DNA of 64,000 nucleotides from Pyrenochaeta sp. MPI-SDFR-AT-0127 (GCA_020747015.1 JAGTJM010000002.1:62001-126000); one strand, 5' to 3'; numbered from the stretch's first letter, positions 21,312 to 33,439 are shown. The notes: generated by a model not told the origin, from the sequence alone. Numbers and translations are program-made.

Positions 21312-23961
21312 CTACAGACCTAACCAATATCTAGTCTTGTCTACTCTAAACAGCTTGGATAAATGTGAGCCAGCACTGCTAGTACCTATCATTACATTAT
21401 ACTCCCCCGCAAAACTACACCACCTCCCACTCTTCTCCTCCCAGAAACTAGTGTCCCGTAGGATGTCTATTGTAATCTTCACTTCAATACTCTGCCCAGG
21501 GTCGACAACATGTTTCACGAACGCCTTCAGCTCCTTGATTGGCCGCTTGATCGGTGGCGACACCGGGGCAATGTACACTTGGACGACCTCAGCGCCTGTG
21601 CGGGACCCTGTGTTGGTCAAGGTGCAGCGCACAGACATATTGTCTTGTTGAGTTTGAGTGTGGAGCTCGAGACCTGTGAGCGAGAAAGTGGTGTAGGAAA
21701 GGCCATGACCGAAAGGGAAGAGAGGTGCTACCTCAACTTGCTCGTAGTATCGATAGCCAACATACACATCCTCACCGTAGAGGACGCGGCCGCCTTCGGA
21801 ACGATAGTTGAGGTATGTTGGATTGTCTTGTAGGCGCTCCGGAAATGTGAGTGGGAGCTTGCCAGATGGATTTACCTGGCCAAACAGGACGTCAGCGATG
21901 CCATTTCCACCCTCGTTGCCGCCATACCAGGCATGCAAAATGGCCTTTGCTCTACCACTCCAGGGCATGGAAACGGGTGTCCCACTTTGGACGACAACGG
22001 CTGTGTTGGGATTTGCATCAAGCACTCGACTAATCAATTCGTCTGTGTTTGGTGGCAGAGCCATGGATGTGCGATCGTCGCCTTCGGATTCCCATTCTGG
22101 ACCTAGGCCTGCACAGATGATGACTTGACCAACGCTGGCGGCTAGACGAGCTGCAGCCTCAATGGCTTGCTGTGGATCAAGTCTAATACACCCTCCAAAT
22201 CTTAGACCTCCGTGGCCAAAATCCACAGTACCAGGGGTCTTCCTGGTGCTTGTTTTGGCACAGCCCCATTGAACGGTGATGCGATAGGTCTGGCCCGCGA
22301 CAAGTTCCTTGGAGCCAGTCTCCTCCAAGGTGCCCGAGCCCAGGAAACTCGGCCCTGGTCTTTGGTTCTCGACATTGCTGACGAGCAACTTGCCGTCAAT
22401 GTATAGCCTCCCGGTACCTTGTACGCAAAGGCCAAAGTCGTAGGTCCCAGACTCGGCGGCAGTGAAGTTTCCGTCCGCCTCGGCATACCAGATTGGGTTC
22501 AGCTGCGGATGATCGTAGTCCAGGAAGAATATGTCCGAGTTGTCGAGATGTCGTTCTTCAAGTAGGGTTCTAGTGGCGCTGGTTGGCGGCTCATTGAAGA
22601 AGCGTAATGTGAAGCCAGGCTTGCCATTTGCGATGAGCTCTTTCCCGAGCTGAGGCAGCATCTTGAAACCATATGCTCCCTGCGCGAACTCAATTCCACC
22701 CGCAGCAAGAGCTTCGATTCCCTCAAATGGAGTTACAGCAGAGTAGGCATTGAGAGATGCACTTCCACCACCACAGAATGTAGCAACTTTGGCATTTGGG
22801 CCGATGACAGCGATCTTGCGCTCTCGCGAGAACGGAAGAATGTTATCCTCATTCTTGAGCAAGACAATAGATTCGGCCGCAACCTTTCGAAGGAGACGGC
22901 GGTCTGCTGGTCGATTCAATTCGACCTCTGGTGCATTTTCAATGATTCCAGCCTTTGAGGAGTCCTTGACCAGTTTCAGGACAGCACGCACGCGTTCGTC
23001 CACCTCCGCGGTCGAGACCTTGTTTGCTGAGACGGCATGCACAAGCGCCGGTCCTCGCCACCGAGAGGGACCCGGCATCTCAAGGTCAAGACCTGCGTTG
23101 ATCGCTTCGCTTGTGCTGTAGGTGCCAAACCTGTAGTAAATAGTGTCAAACGCTGACATCATATCACCGGGGCCAGTACATACCAATCGCTCATGAAAAG
23201 TCCGTCCCATTTCCACTCTTTCCTTACGATATCCCTCAAAATACTCGGGTCCTCGACGACATGAATTCCATTGATCTTGTTGTATGCAGTCATCATCGCT
23301 GCAGGACGACCTAGTCTAGTTGCAATCATGAAGGGTAAAAGATATATTTCCCTCAATGCACGAGTGGTAAGAATAGAGTTGACGGCCATGCGCTCGTGTT
23401 CCTGATCATTGCATACCAAGTGTTTCAATGCCACATTTATGCCCTTGCTTTTGAGGCCATTGATGTAATTACCCGCAAGCGTTCCAGACAGCAGAGGGTC
23501 TTCCGAGAACGACTCGAATCCCCGTCCGCCCAATGGTCCACGTTGGATATTGATGGTTGGGCCCAGGACAACGTGAGCGCCCTTTGCGTGTGCTTCATCG
23601 CCGAGTAGGTGTCCGATTTCAATAGCAAGATCAGAATCGAAGGTCGCTCCTATAGCGGTTCCGCATGGAAGGCATGCGGAAGGTACGCTGCCAAAAAATT
23701 TAGTACCTCGAATTCCATTGGGACCGTCTGAGAGTCGGATGGAAGGGACTGAAAGTCTAGGAATATCACGCGTATGCCAAAAGTCCTTGCCTGGCCATGT
23801 GTCAATCGGCCCAGAAACTCGAACGTGGAATGGCTGTGCTTACCCGCAAGAAGGGAGACTTTCTCGTCAATGGTCAATTGCTCCAACACCTCCTCTATCG
23901 ACCATGGTGCAAATTGTACCGACTTCTCCTGGGTTGATTCGTCTTCGATAAAAGGCGCCAT
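21312..23961 (-). CDS. GH3 beta-glucosidase with PA14 domain, intracellular
   Basis: Three exons (23844-23961, 23184-23790, 21312-23130; both introns 53 nt) encode 847 residues, the usual length for PA14-containing fungal GH3 enzymes. It should release terminal glucose from cellobiose and other beta-glucosides. The N-terminal (beta/alpha)8 domain has the LLAGKDFWHT start, the LGPTINIQRGPLGGRGFESF block, the KHLVCNDQEHER motif and the MSDW motif with the nucleophile Asp241. A PA14 insert follows (the GRLYIDGKLL segment), then the second alpha/beta domain and a C-terminal fibronectin-III-like domain (LELHTQTQ... to the end). There is no signal peptide, so it probably works on imported sugars. 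It shares a 579-bp divergent promoter with a sugar transporter. A regulator lies just beyond. Confidence 0.96.
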
Positions 23962-24003
23962 TGTGCTGGTGAGGTGTGCTCTGTCGCAATGTCGGCATCC
24001 AGC

Positions 24004-24020
24004 AGACGGGGCAGCCGTCT
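24004..24020. promoter_or_regulatory. Inverted repeat AGACGG-N5-CCGTCT, candidate zinc-cluster binding site
   Basis: Perfect 6-bp arms around a 5-bp spacer, containing CGG-N5-CCG, the inverted-triplet form bound by dimeric Zn2Cys6 proteins. It lies 43 bp upstream of the beta-glucosidase ATG. The Zn2Cys6 gene 3.5 kb away is the obvious candidate binder (inference). Closeness to the ATG could mean it is within the transcript. Confidence 0.4.
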
Positions 24021-24208
24021 ATAAGTGCGATGCCGCGTCCATCGCGCTTTGCCGTAGCATTCAACATTGTCGAGCGTGTCGGATAGTATGGGCCAGTTTC
24101 CAGGCGAGCTTCCGAAACGAGCAATGGTTGGGACGACCATGACGGCGAAATTCAGCCTATTCCGGTAGAGCCTGGGGGAGATTCCCCGCGCTGCGTCAAA
24201 AGAATTCG

Positions 24209-24312
24209 CCGCACCTGTCCCCACTGAGCAACGCCATTGAATCGTAATTCCCCGTTTCACCGCACCTGTCCACTAAGAAATGTCAGTAGTGCATAAATCC
24301 CCGTTTCGCCGC
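24209..24312. repeat. Two interleaved direct-repeat pairs in the divergent promoter
   Basis: CCGCACCTGTCC occurs at 24209-24220 and 24260-24271 (51 bp apart). CCCCGTTTCACCGC at 24250-24263 recurs as CCCCGTTTCGCCGC at 24299-24312 (49 bp apart). Together they look like a degenerate unit of about 50 bp repeated two to three times. They may be regulator sites or a small tandem duplication. Confidence 0.6.
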
Positions 24313-24472
24313 TCAGCCCGTTCAGCCTCTGACCAAAACCCTTTCCTGCTCCGCACAATCCCCGGCTTTCTGGGGTTTCTGCGAACGATACTACGATCGT
24401 AGGTGTCGGATACCCGGGGTTGTGGCTGTCGGGTATGGATGCATTCACAATATCTAGACCTCCTTGTCGATG

Positions 24473-24478
24473 TATAAA
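24473..24478 (+). promoter_or_regulatory. TATA box of the sugar transporter gene
   Basis: TATAAA lies 68 bp before the ATG, followed by a pyrimidine-rich, CA-rich leader. Spacing and context fit a fungal core promoter. Confidence 0.55.
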
Positions 24479-24540
24479 GGCACACCCATTCCATAGTCTT
24501 TCATCTCGAACTATTCACTCTCGCCATCGAAACCATCAAC

Positions 24541-26265
24541 ATGGGCATCGCCAAAGCAAACGTTCGCAGTAATGGTGTTAATGACGAACTGTCGGCCGTG
24601 TTACCAGACAGTCGACCATGGTATACGAAAGCGCATCTCATCAAGTTGCACTTCTGCATTGGTTCGCTCATGCTTTTCTGTAAGCTTCCACCCTTCGCTT
24701 AAGGATCGGGCACAAACTGACATATCATCAGCTTCCGCCAACGGCTATGATGGTAGTCTCATGAATGGCCTCCAAGCCTTGCAACAGTGGGAGGCATTTA
24801 TGGAAAAGCCGACTGGTAGCTGGCTAGGCTTCATCAATGCGATATACTGGCTTGGCATGGGTATCTCTTATCCTTTGACAGCCTTTGTGGCCAACAAGTA
24901 CGGGCGCAAGGTCGGTGTCTACGTCGGATACATCTTCCTAGTGGCCGGATCTCTCGTTGTAATCAGCGACAACAATGTCTCCTTCATCATCTCACGATTC
25001 CTGGTCGGGTGCGCTTCGGCTTGGTTTGGAAATGCTGTCCCACTTCTGATCAACGAAATCTCGCACCCGTCCTACCGCGGGATTGTGAGTGCCTTGTTCA
25101 TGTGCGGGTGGTATGTGGGCGGAACCATTGCAGCCTTTGTCACCTTTGGCACACGCAATGTGCCGAGCGATTGGGCGTGGCGTATTCCATCCATTCTTCA
25201 GCTGCTGCTTCCTATTCTTGCACTCCCCGGACTTCTCATGGCTCCTGAGAGCCCGAGATGGTTGGTCTCTATCGACCGGGTCGACCAGGTTCGTCTTTTT
25301 GTGGACTGTTATCCACAAAACCATTACTAACTCAGTTTCTTAGGCTCGTGGTATCCTGATAACGTCCCACGCCGGTGGTGATCCATCTTCAGCCCTCGTG
25401 GAGTACGAAATGATCGAGATCACCGCTGCGATCAAACTTGAATCGACCCTCGCCGACGCAAGCTACATGGAGCTGTGTAAAACGCCAGGAAACCGACGTC
25501 GTCTCCTTATCTCTGTCTCTTTGGGAATTTTCTCACAGTGGTGTGGTAATGGTGTCGTTTCCTATTATCTCGCAATCGTCCTGCGAACTGTGGGCATCAC
25601 TAGTGTCACCCATCAAACCTTGATTGCTGGCCTGCTGCAAGTGTGGAATCTCATATTTGCTAGCGCTGCCGCCCTTAGTGTTGACAGACTCGGACGGAGG
25701 CCTCTATTCCTTGCCTCGACCAGTATCATGCTTGTGGGGTATATTCTCGTCACAGCGTTGAGTGGCTCATTTGCAGAGACAGGAAGCCCTGCGACTGGAG
25801 TTGCTGTCATTCCATTCCTCTTCATCTTCTTCGCAGGATACGACATCGCCTTGTAAGTCCAGGTTTGATATTTACTGCAGATAAACCCACGCTAACAAAA
25901 CGCTTAGAACGCCCTTTCTTACCGCATACCCTTGCGAGATCTGGCCGTATAGACTGCGTTCCCATGGTCTCACTATCACATGGATCACTGTCGTCGTTGC
26001 CAACTTCTTCAACACCTTCGTCAATCCGATCGCGCTTGAGAGCATTGGATGGAAATATTACTTTGTTTTTGTGGTTGTCCTCGTCGTAATGGGGTTCACT
26101 GTGTACTTCTTCTACCCAGAGACCAAAGGCCACACTCTGGAGCACATGGCAGTACTGTTTGATGGCGAGGATGCCGCACCATCATCCGCAGAGACAGCCC
26201 AGAGGGCAAACAGTGTAACGGAAAAAGGCGAGTACCTCAGCACCCTGCACGATGAGAAGGTTTAA
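24541..26265 (+). CDS. MFS sugar transporter (sugar/H+ symporter, lactose-permease-like)
   Basis: Four exons (24541-24679, 24732-25288, 25344-25852, 25908-26265) encode 520 residues. The introns are 52-55 nt; the second has a textbook TACTAAC branch point. Family motifs are in place: NGYDGSLMNGLQ after helix 1, KYGRK in the first loop, APESPRWL after helix 6, DRLGRRPLFL between helices 8 and 9, the PCEIWPYRLRSHG block, and YPETKGHTLEHM at the start of the cytosolic tail. This is the sugar-porter family; within it the sequence is closest to fungal lactose/cellobiose-type carriers, but substrate is not readable. It faces the beta-glucosidase gene across a shared promoter, so import of a beta-linked disaccharide followed by intracellular hydrolysis is a reasonable inference. 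Confidence 0.94.
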
Positions 26266-26455
26266 GTGGCAGGTTGATTTTCGAGACTCTCAGTAATCCG
26301 TGGGTACAAAGTGTGCGTTCCATCGCAAAGCACTTATTTATTTCGTGGTCAGACAGTGTGTTCAACATGTATTACAATACTTGCACTAAGCGAATGTTCA
26401 CTAGTGTGATTATTCGAAAAGCTTTAAATGAATCGAACCAAGATAACCTGAGCAA

Positions 26456-28114
26456 TCAAGCGTTAGACCGACCTGTATCTACCCAACTTTGAAGATTGGC
26501 TGTATTCACTGTCTCGCTGGCATCCAACCGGGCCATGATGTCGGTAAATTCCCGGACATATCCTTGGGCTCGCTTGGCCGAAGGATCCGGCAACGAAAAG
26601 GGACAGGCAAGTAGCCCGACTGCGACATCTCGAACTTTGTAGACCAGGTGCAGACCATTGGGTTCAATGTCGTCCTGAGGTATGCTGTGCAGTACTTGTA
26701 TGAGCTGGCTGGAAATGACCTCTCGGTCGGGCCAGTTCTCCTGAGGTGACGAAATGGAATCCAGATGGTCCATTAGGATGCTTTGGAGCCACAAATGTGT
26801 GACATGTATGTTTGCACGCAAAGTGGCGAGCTGCGAGGATGTTGCCAGTACCGAGTCTGGCCTCTGGCCGAGCGTCGCATACAGTCGTAACTGTGTAGGT
26901 ATCTCGTCCAGGGCATACTTCAGTTCCTTCAGTCGGCCATGAAGATGTGCTTCTTGCGCAGTGGGTGAGCGGGCGCGGCAACAGAGACAGTCCGATCCAT
27001 TGGTGCCGTAAGGGCTCTGCAGAGCAAGCCAGAAGATACGGGAGTGAATGATAAAACCAGTAGCGAGACCGAGTCCGGATTGAGGTGATGGGAGAATTTG
27101 ATGCTTGAAAATCTGCTCATCTTCCACATCCAAGGGCAACAGGCTTCCTAGGTTGATGGATTCCAGAGTAGTGTGGTCCAAGAAAGTCAGTCGTTCTTTG
27201 CGAAGATTCTGTACTTGGGCGTGTATGTAGCCGTAGAATAGCAGCCAAAACCCCTTTTTCCGTAATTGTGTCTCAATGCAATCCAGGTCTTTGTACTGCT
27301 CAATGCTGTGGAGATTTAGTAAGCGCCCAAGTTGCATGGATTCAACCTCGACCATGCGAGCACGATTGTGCTCGCCGACTTGGAAGAAAGCAATGGCCAT
27401 AAGATAGGAGGCTGCCCATTTCTGGAAGCCAATCTCGTTGAAGTAGTTGGGTCCACGAAGACTGATGAGAAGACCGTAACAGCGACTTATTACTTCGGCT
27501 CGTGATTGAGCCCATGGAGATCCGGAGTGGAAGCTTCGGTAAGTGTCAAACTTGCTGCGGAGAATGGCTACCACAACTGCACAAATAGCTACTATCAAAC
27601 CAAGAAAGTCACTGTCGTAGGCGTCACGGTTGTCGCGTAAATCGATACGGAATGAGGGCCTATGGACTACTGGGATAAGGCAATAAATAGAGGTTAAAAA
27701 GTCGTGCATAAGGACGTGAAGAAGCTCTCGAGAGCAGATGCTGTCAGTGAGAAACGCGCCCGAGGCGATATTGATGAGTGAATGAGGGGATACAGGCGAT
27801 GCGTTGGAGATTCCACTTGTCGATATGCCACCATCCGGCGCTTGATGCTCGTTGTTCCGTTTGCTGCGGAATTTATCATGTCAGCGCATAGAACAAACTC
27901 GCTCAAAGCTCAAAGCTAACCGCTTGGGGCCCCTCTTGCCCGTTGGCATTTCAAATGTGCATTGTACTCCAAGGCGATGACATCTTGCGCATGCCGCCAC
28001 AGGTGGTGTCGACGCACTCGAAATACAGCGGATCTTGCGGAGCCTACATGTATCACACGCCTTCAAGGCTGGTGTTCGAGAAGCGCCCACGTTATCGAGC
28101 GAGGTAGTAGACAT
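26456..28114 (-). CDS. Zn2Cys6 transcription factor, likely regulator of the beta-glucosidase/transporter pair
   Basis: Two exons (27921-28114, 26456-27863) with a 57-nt intron give 533 residues. The start is the ATG at 28114; the only upstream in-frame candidate is GTG. The zinc cluster is complete: Cys20, 23, 30, 42, 45 and 52, with a long 11-residue middle loop and a basic linker (GKRGPKRKR) that is completed across the splice. A fungal-specific regulatory domain follows (the YCLIPVVHRPSF motif near residue 110 and helical repeats to the C-terminus). It ends 190 bp from the transporter's stop codon in convergent orientation. Clustering with a glycosidase and a transporter suggests it is their pathway-specific activator. 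This is inferred from position only. Confidence 0.92.
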
Positions 28115-28963
28115 GAAGGAGTCCGTTCTCGGGGCTGTCACGCTTCAAGGTTGGCGAGCTAAACTTGGCGCCTCTTCTCTTGGCACGCGAAGTCCAAAAG
28201 AGCACTCTTGTCAAGGCCTGAGAATATGTTTAAGGATTACTTTCTCTGTAATTCCTTGACATGATCAGCCGCGAGTTATAAATACATAAGTATGGCCATT
28301 GTGGTCCGGACGACTATTTTGGAATTCCCCTCGATAATAGTATACTATGCGATAACCAGCAGATCGAAGCAGAACATCAAAGTGTCCTCGAGTCTTTCAA
28401 GTGGCACAGACTTGAGTTGTGCTCTGAAATTTGGGTACCTGTGTCGCGCAGCATAAAATGCCATGCTGGAGCCAACGATTTGTTTTTGCATGTACTAACG
28501 CACTCGTACGTAAAAGTTTGACATGGGCTTGAGTGCGTTTCATTAGCCTCCTGTATCTCTTCAATACTTGATTAGACGTATCATGATCCACAGTCCAATA
28601 GAAATACCTATACGTAGATGAACTATCTCTTGTTATGTATTTCATACAGGCTTGTTTCATGGATGTGCTACGACTGTAGTTAGCCTACGAGAAACGATCT
28701 CCCAATCACAGAGATTTGTGCTTTCACCGATCCGAATCATCACATCAAGTTGTGACAGTCCTTTACAAGGCGGCGTATGCACAAGTGCCGGTCCGAAATG
28801 AGCGCCAAACTAAAGTACTGGAACACATGTCTACCAAGCACAAAGCAAATCTTGTATTATAAGATGATGTCACGTAGAAGAGATTTGGAGTTCTCCAAGA
28901 ATACACAAAATGGTTCACTCATGTACTGGGTATCATTGTTCGTTTTATCGTACCAAGATGCCA
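28115..28963. other. Intergenic region upstream of the Zn2Cys6 gene
   Basis: About 0.85 kb carrying the regulator's promoter and the 3' flank of the eIF2B gamma gene. The 87-codon minus frame at 28397-28660 has no domain. No repeat was noticed. Confidence 0.45.
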
Positions 28964-30806
28964 CTACCTAAGGGAGACGCCCTCCTCTTCTCCTGTCTCA
29001 ATCTCATTACCCCCAAAACCATCGTCGTTATCTTCCGCATCCTCACCGACATCGAAGCGCATGAACTTCTCGTTCTTCGCCTCAGCTGTTTTCGGATTAG
29101 TAATCTACTCATCTTCCTCAAACACAGGGTGTACTCACTGCCCCACTCTACAATCTGACCATCCTGCACTTCGCAGTCCTTCAATACTGTCTTATCGCTG
29201 TCTTTTGCTTCTCCACCTTCGAGCTTACAGCGCCTGCCTAGTATGCAATCTGTAAGCTGCACATTTGGACCGACCTCCACACCGTCCATCAATAGACACC
29301 TCAGCAATCTTGCACCCTCGCTGATCTTGCAATTAAGACCAATAACGCTCTCTTTGATGTTGGTCTTCTCCTCAACAATAACATTATCTGCAAGGAGCGA
29401 ATTCTCGGCTTCGACACGGCATTTCCTTGGGATAGAATCTTTGTGAGCAATCTTAGATGTGTGGGCGAATGGTGAAGCAGCGTCTTTGCCGACCTCCTCA
29501 ATCGAGGGCAACTTCGCAAGACGCAGTGAGACGGTCAGCAGGAGATGTGAGTCGTCAACACGGCGGATAAGTGGCTCATTTGGGCCTGACGGCTGGACGT
29601 ATGCTAGTATCGGTGGCACGGTAAGCTTTGAGTCTGAACCGAGGGATTTGGCAGATTCTGGTATGCTGGATTGAAGGACTCTCGAAGCCAGAGTGGTTGG
29701 TGTCTTCGTGCCGTCGCTGTGAAGGCCGCCAGAGTAAGTTGTGCTGAACTTGGAGACATCAATCTCCTCCTCTATAACTTGCGAACCAAGATCTGATCCT
29801 TCGTCCTCGCCCTGCAATATCTCACGCAGGCCTAGCTTGTCCCCCAATCCGTCCTGCCAACCGGCTTTTGCCCACCATCCCAGCACCTCCTCACTGATAC
29901 TCTCGAACTTTTCATTCTTCTTGATCATTTCGATGACCCAGTACGGGAAAAGGTAGATATGTGAGTCACGGTGCGTGGTGAGCATCTTTATGCGGGCGTG
30001 CTTGCGGATTAAGGAGTGCCGTACAGGGAAGGTCTTGTTTTCTTCGGTGATGTCGTTTAGTGTATCTGTTGGGACAGAATATACGAGATTTGAAATGTAT
30101 CGCCGTAATGAGTCTACTGGCGCTGGTACAATCGGCGTTGGCAGAGGAGTGGTGGCAATGAAATCCGTCTCTTCGCCCTTCTTGCTACCCTCACCTTTGG
30201 TCTGATACCAGACACCCAAGCCGCCTCTTCTTCCCAACCTCTCACCGCCCGGCCCAAAAGCCATTTTGCTACCGTTCTTGTCGAGCCCACCACTCGCTCC
30301 TGCGAATCCACTCTGCTCCACCATCCACGCATCTGCAAGTGCTGTGCCGTCCAGCTCGCAAACAAGATCGCAGGGAAGAACGATAAAGTCGCCCTTGATC
30401 ACATTTTGTACTTCTGGCAGTCTGAAGAGGTCGCCGGTTCCTGTTTCATGTGTGAGGTCGTTTGGCGCAAGAATATCAGGTTTTGGCGAGGGCAAGGTGG
30501 TGAGATGTGGGTTTTGTGACATAGCAGCCTCGATGGCTTCTAGTGACTCTGGAGGTGTTACGACGGTGATGTCTGCGTGTTTTGAGCTTCTCCTCTTGCA
30601 TCAGTTTGAGTTTGTTGACCCATACCTGTAACTCCCATGCGATAGCACCACTCTAGCGGATACCAAACCATTGGCCGGTTTGCTATTGGCAAAAGTGCCT
30701 TTGGTATTTCCTTTGGGGTCGATGTAAATGTACTGAATGAAGCGCCTGGCCCACAAAGGATGAGGGCTTGAAAGCCCGGTGCCGGGAGACTCGTCGCGTG
30801 TGGCAT
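28964..30806 (-). CDS. GCD1: Translation initiation factor eIF2B subunit gamma
   Basis: Three exons (30626-30806, 29139-30572, 28964-29085; introns both 53 nt) encode 578 residues. The N-terminal nucleotidyltransferase-like domain starts with FQALILCGPGASFSTF and PKALLPIANRPMVWYPLEW, the pattern for eIF2B gamma/epsilon catalytic-type subunits, and includes IVLPCDLVCEL. The C-terminal left-handed beta-helix shows hexapeptide turns (ENSLLADNVIVEEKTNIKES and the following repeats). The small last exon, read after the GTGAGT intron, is acidic, as is usual for the tail. The complex is the GTP-exchange factor for eIF2 in the cytosol. The domain order and length point to gamma rather than epsilon, which has a C-terminal W2 domain. 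It is divergent from the Pex22 gene. Confidence 0.93.
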
Positions 30807-31170
30807 CTTAAAAATTGGTACTCTGGAGTGGTGAGAAACGCGTGGTGTGCAACAGAGGTTGGGGCTCTTCTTCAGAGTCTCTGGATAGCGTATGAATCAA
30901 AGACGCCACCAACTTTCCAGGACGAAATTACTGCCGCTTTCTTCAAAACTCCATGCACGTACGTCCAAGGTGTGGGGTGTATGAAGAGTCACCCCGCTAG
31001 GTCAAAAAGTGAAAATGACTCGCGTGTTGTTCCTCGGCAGGTGTGCACATGTCGAGCATGGGCAGCTCCCCAACCTCCTCGAACAACAACAACATCAGCT
31101 GGCACAACACCGGCATACCGCCACTTCCCGCACGCTTCACGACAACGACACGATACTATGACCTGAGAAC
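30807..31170. promoter_or_regulatory. Divergent promoter of eIF2B gamma and Pex22 genes
   Basis: A 364-bp interval between two divergent start codons. The Pex22 side has a CA-rich leader (AACAACAACAACATC and CACGACAACGACACG near 31082-31152). No TATA box is evident, which fits housekeeping genes. Confidence 0.5.
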
Positions 31171-32540
31171 ATGTCCTCCTTCAATTACGACCGCTATGAC
31201 CGCCGCCAGACCTCGTCCAGCCGCCGCAGCACCCTCGGCTACTATGTGCCTCTCATCTTGACAGTCACAGTCGCCACTGCTGGCTTAGCTGCGTGGGTTT
31301 GGAGTGCGCGTGAAAGTAGCGCAGACTACAGCTCGGACGACGACTTGAGCTATGGCGAAGACAGCCAGAGCGAGAGAAAGTTGGGCAAGGCGCCGCTGAA
31401 CCCAGCTCAACGCGACAACACAGGCCTTTCTCAGGGGATTGTGCGCGAGGACGAAAACACACTGCTGGGACGCGCCCAAGGCATTATTCGGCGCACCCCA
31501 AGCCCGCAGCAAGTCTTTGACACGGTGAGCAAGAAGACAGCAGCAGGATTGGCGGCAGCGGGCGCGGCAGCAGGCGCAGCGCTTGCATCGATCCGCGAGG
31601 AAGACAAGGACGATTTCGGCGACCACAGCAGGTGGTCTGAGGAAGCGGCGATCCGGCGCAATGTCGAGGCGCAATCGAGCCAAAGCGCAGGGGCCGTGGA
31701 AACACAAGCAAAGAGCTTCGCGGCCAGCGTCAGAAGTGGACCGTCAACTGGCAAGCGGAAGACGGTGGTGCTTGTTGTGAGCGCCGAGAGCCTCATGGAT
31801 AGAGACGATGACCATGATGGGAACTACCGTTCAGAGAATGCTGTAAGATGTGCCATCTGTTCCCTATATGACCCAAAGCTTATCGTACATAGACCATTTT
31901 ATCCCACCTTCCTGATACCGACTTTAACAAGACCAAACTCTTTGTGCTTATCTACTCGCCCTCTCTGCGCTCGCGCCCACAGTCGCGTACGGGATCGTCT
32001 TCCCTCGGCGACTCGTACTCAGCCATTTCTACACCAGCACGCACTCCAGGCGAAGAGCTCCAATCCATCGAACCCCAGCCTGAAGATATGCATACCATCT
32101 ATACCCCAGCGCTTTCGACCCGCAGTTCGGATAACATCCTCTGGAACACCCTGCACGCGCAAGCACTCCGCCTAGTGGAGAACCCTTCTATGGTTATGCC
32201 TTTCAGCCAGCCAAGTGGATTTGTGCATATGCTGCGACATATTGGCCCCGAGCTTGTCTATGTTGTAGACGCGCTGAGCGGTGTTAATGGCTCCAACATT
32301 GAGGATGTTAAGAGATGGGTAGGCCAAACCATCGTTGTAGTCGGTAGCGATGGTACAGGCCTTGGTGGGCTTGTCGACACAGATGATGAAGGTCCAGCAC
32401 GCAAGGGAAAGTCATCAGAGCATGCGGTATCGCGATGGTGGGAGAGCGCTGACATGGTTGGCCTGGGCAAAGGCGTTGAGGTCGTCGATGCCTCGAGGTT
32501 CAGCGATGACTATGAGCGCAGGGCGGTTGGACGTGATTGA
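31171..32540 (+). CDS. PEX22: Peroxisomal membrane protein Pex22
   Basis: Two exons (31171-31842, 31893-32540; 50-nt intron) encode 439 residues. Pex22 anchors the ubiquitin-conjugating enzyme Pex4 at the peroxisomal membrane and activates it during Pex5 receptor recycling. A single membrane anchor lies near residues 24-44 (YYVPLILTVTVATAGLAAWV) after a short basic start, with the rest cytosolic. A disordered Ser/Ala-rich linker is followed by the Pex22-like domain: KTVVLVVSAESLM before the splice, then the KLFVLIYSPSL strand, the WNTLHAQALRLVENPSMVMP block and VKRWVGQTIVVVGSDG. These motifs match Pezizomycotina Pex22 proteins, longer than the yeast one. The splice reads GCT then ACC and keeps a TILSHLPDTDFNKTK segment. 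Confidence 0.88.
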
Positions 32541-33439
32541 GAACTCCTCACTCTTTGTAGTGTTTGATGATAACCCGTTTGCTTTGCTTACTGTGTTTAC
32601 TTCGGTAGCGCTCGATGTGTATGTAACGAAGACGAATATATATACCTACATTTCCTTCATCAAGGACACATTGATCGAAAGAAATAACGGCCATAACCAC
32701 AACTCTCCGTTGGCAGGATATGGTTTAGAAGAGCTAAAGGATGGTTCAAGCCGTCTGCATCTGCATTGGTTGAAGACTAACTAGACTAGATCTCTATCTA
32801 GCACCCTAGAAAGTAGTGCAGTCGTGTTGACATGAAATTGAAAGAGCTCACCGCTGAAAATTTCGGAAACTGCTTGAAATCCCTTAAAGTTCATGCCCGG
32901 TGTTCTGTCCCGTGATGCGAACAGCTCCCCAGCACAACCCCGTTTCTTGATCATATGTGTGGATCAGCCTTAGACACGTGATTACACTTTTCCTATACAC
33001 TTCGACACGTTAATGAAGCAGTCGCTGTGTGAAAGATATATCTGCCTATCTTTTGACAATGTAGAAACTTTGTCCTTTTGCTTGTAGCTTTAGACCACCC
33101 CTCGCTCTCCTCGACCCCTTTCTTTTTGACCACCGAATTTGGCGCGTGACAAGTTTCACTAGGTCCAACGATACCATGAGCGGGACTTTGGCAACAAAGA
33201 CAATAGATTCTTTCGAGTGCTAAGCTTGAAGCGATTGTTTATTGTGTCTCAGGCAGCCGCATCAGACATTGTGCCTAATCACTGCAGCACATAAAAGGCT
33301 TTGGTGCCTCGCAAAAGAAAATAAAAGTTTCATATTAAGCACTGTTCAATTTTAACCACTACAACTACATCAACATCAGATCAATCACACTCAACATCGC
33401 ATTCAACTCAGACAATTTGCATTACATTTCTTTCGAGTC
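32541..33439. other. Intergenic region with promoter of a small gene
   Basis: About 0.9 kb. The right end (about 33290-33439) has an ATAAAA box near 33294 followed by a long A/C-rich leader, typical of a well-expressed fungal gene, just before the 86-residue frame. The rest shows nothing. Confidence 0.5.

Larger units (their letters stand above)
23962..24540. promoter_or_regulatory. Divergent promoter shared by beta-glucosidase and sugar transporter
   Basis: This 579-bp interval separates two start codons facing away from each other. It contains a perfect inverted repeat resembling a Zn2Cys6 site, two pairs of GC-rich direct repeats and a TATA box for the transporter, each listed separately. 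Shared control of the two genes is inferred from this arrangement. Confidence 0.7.
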
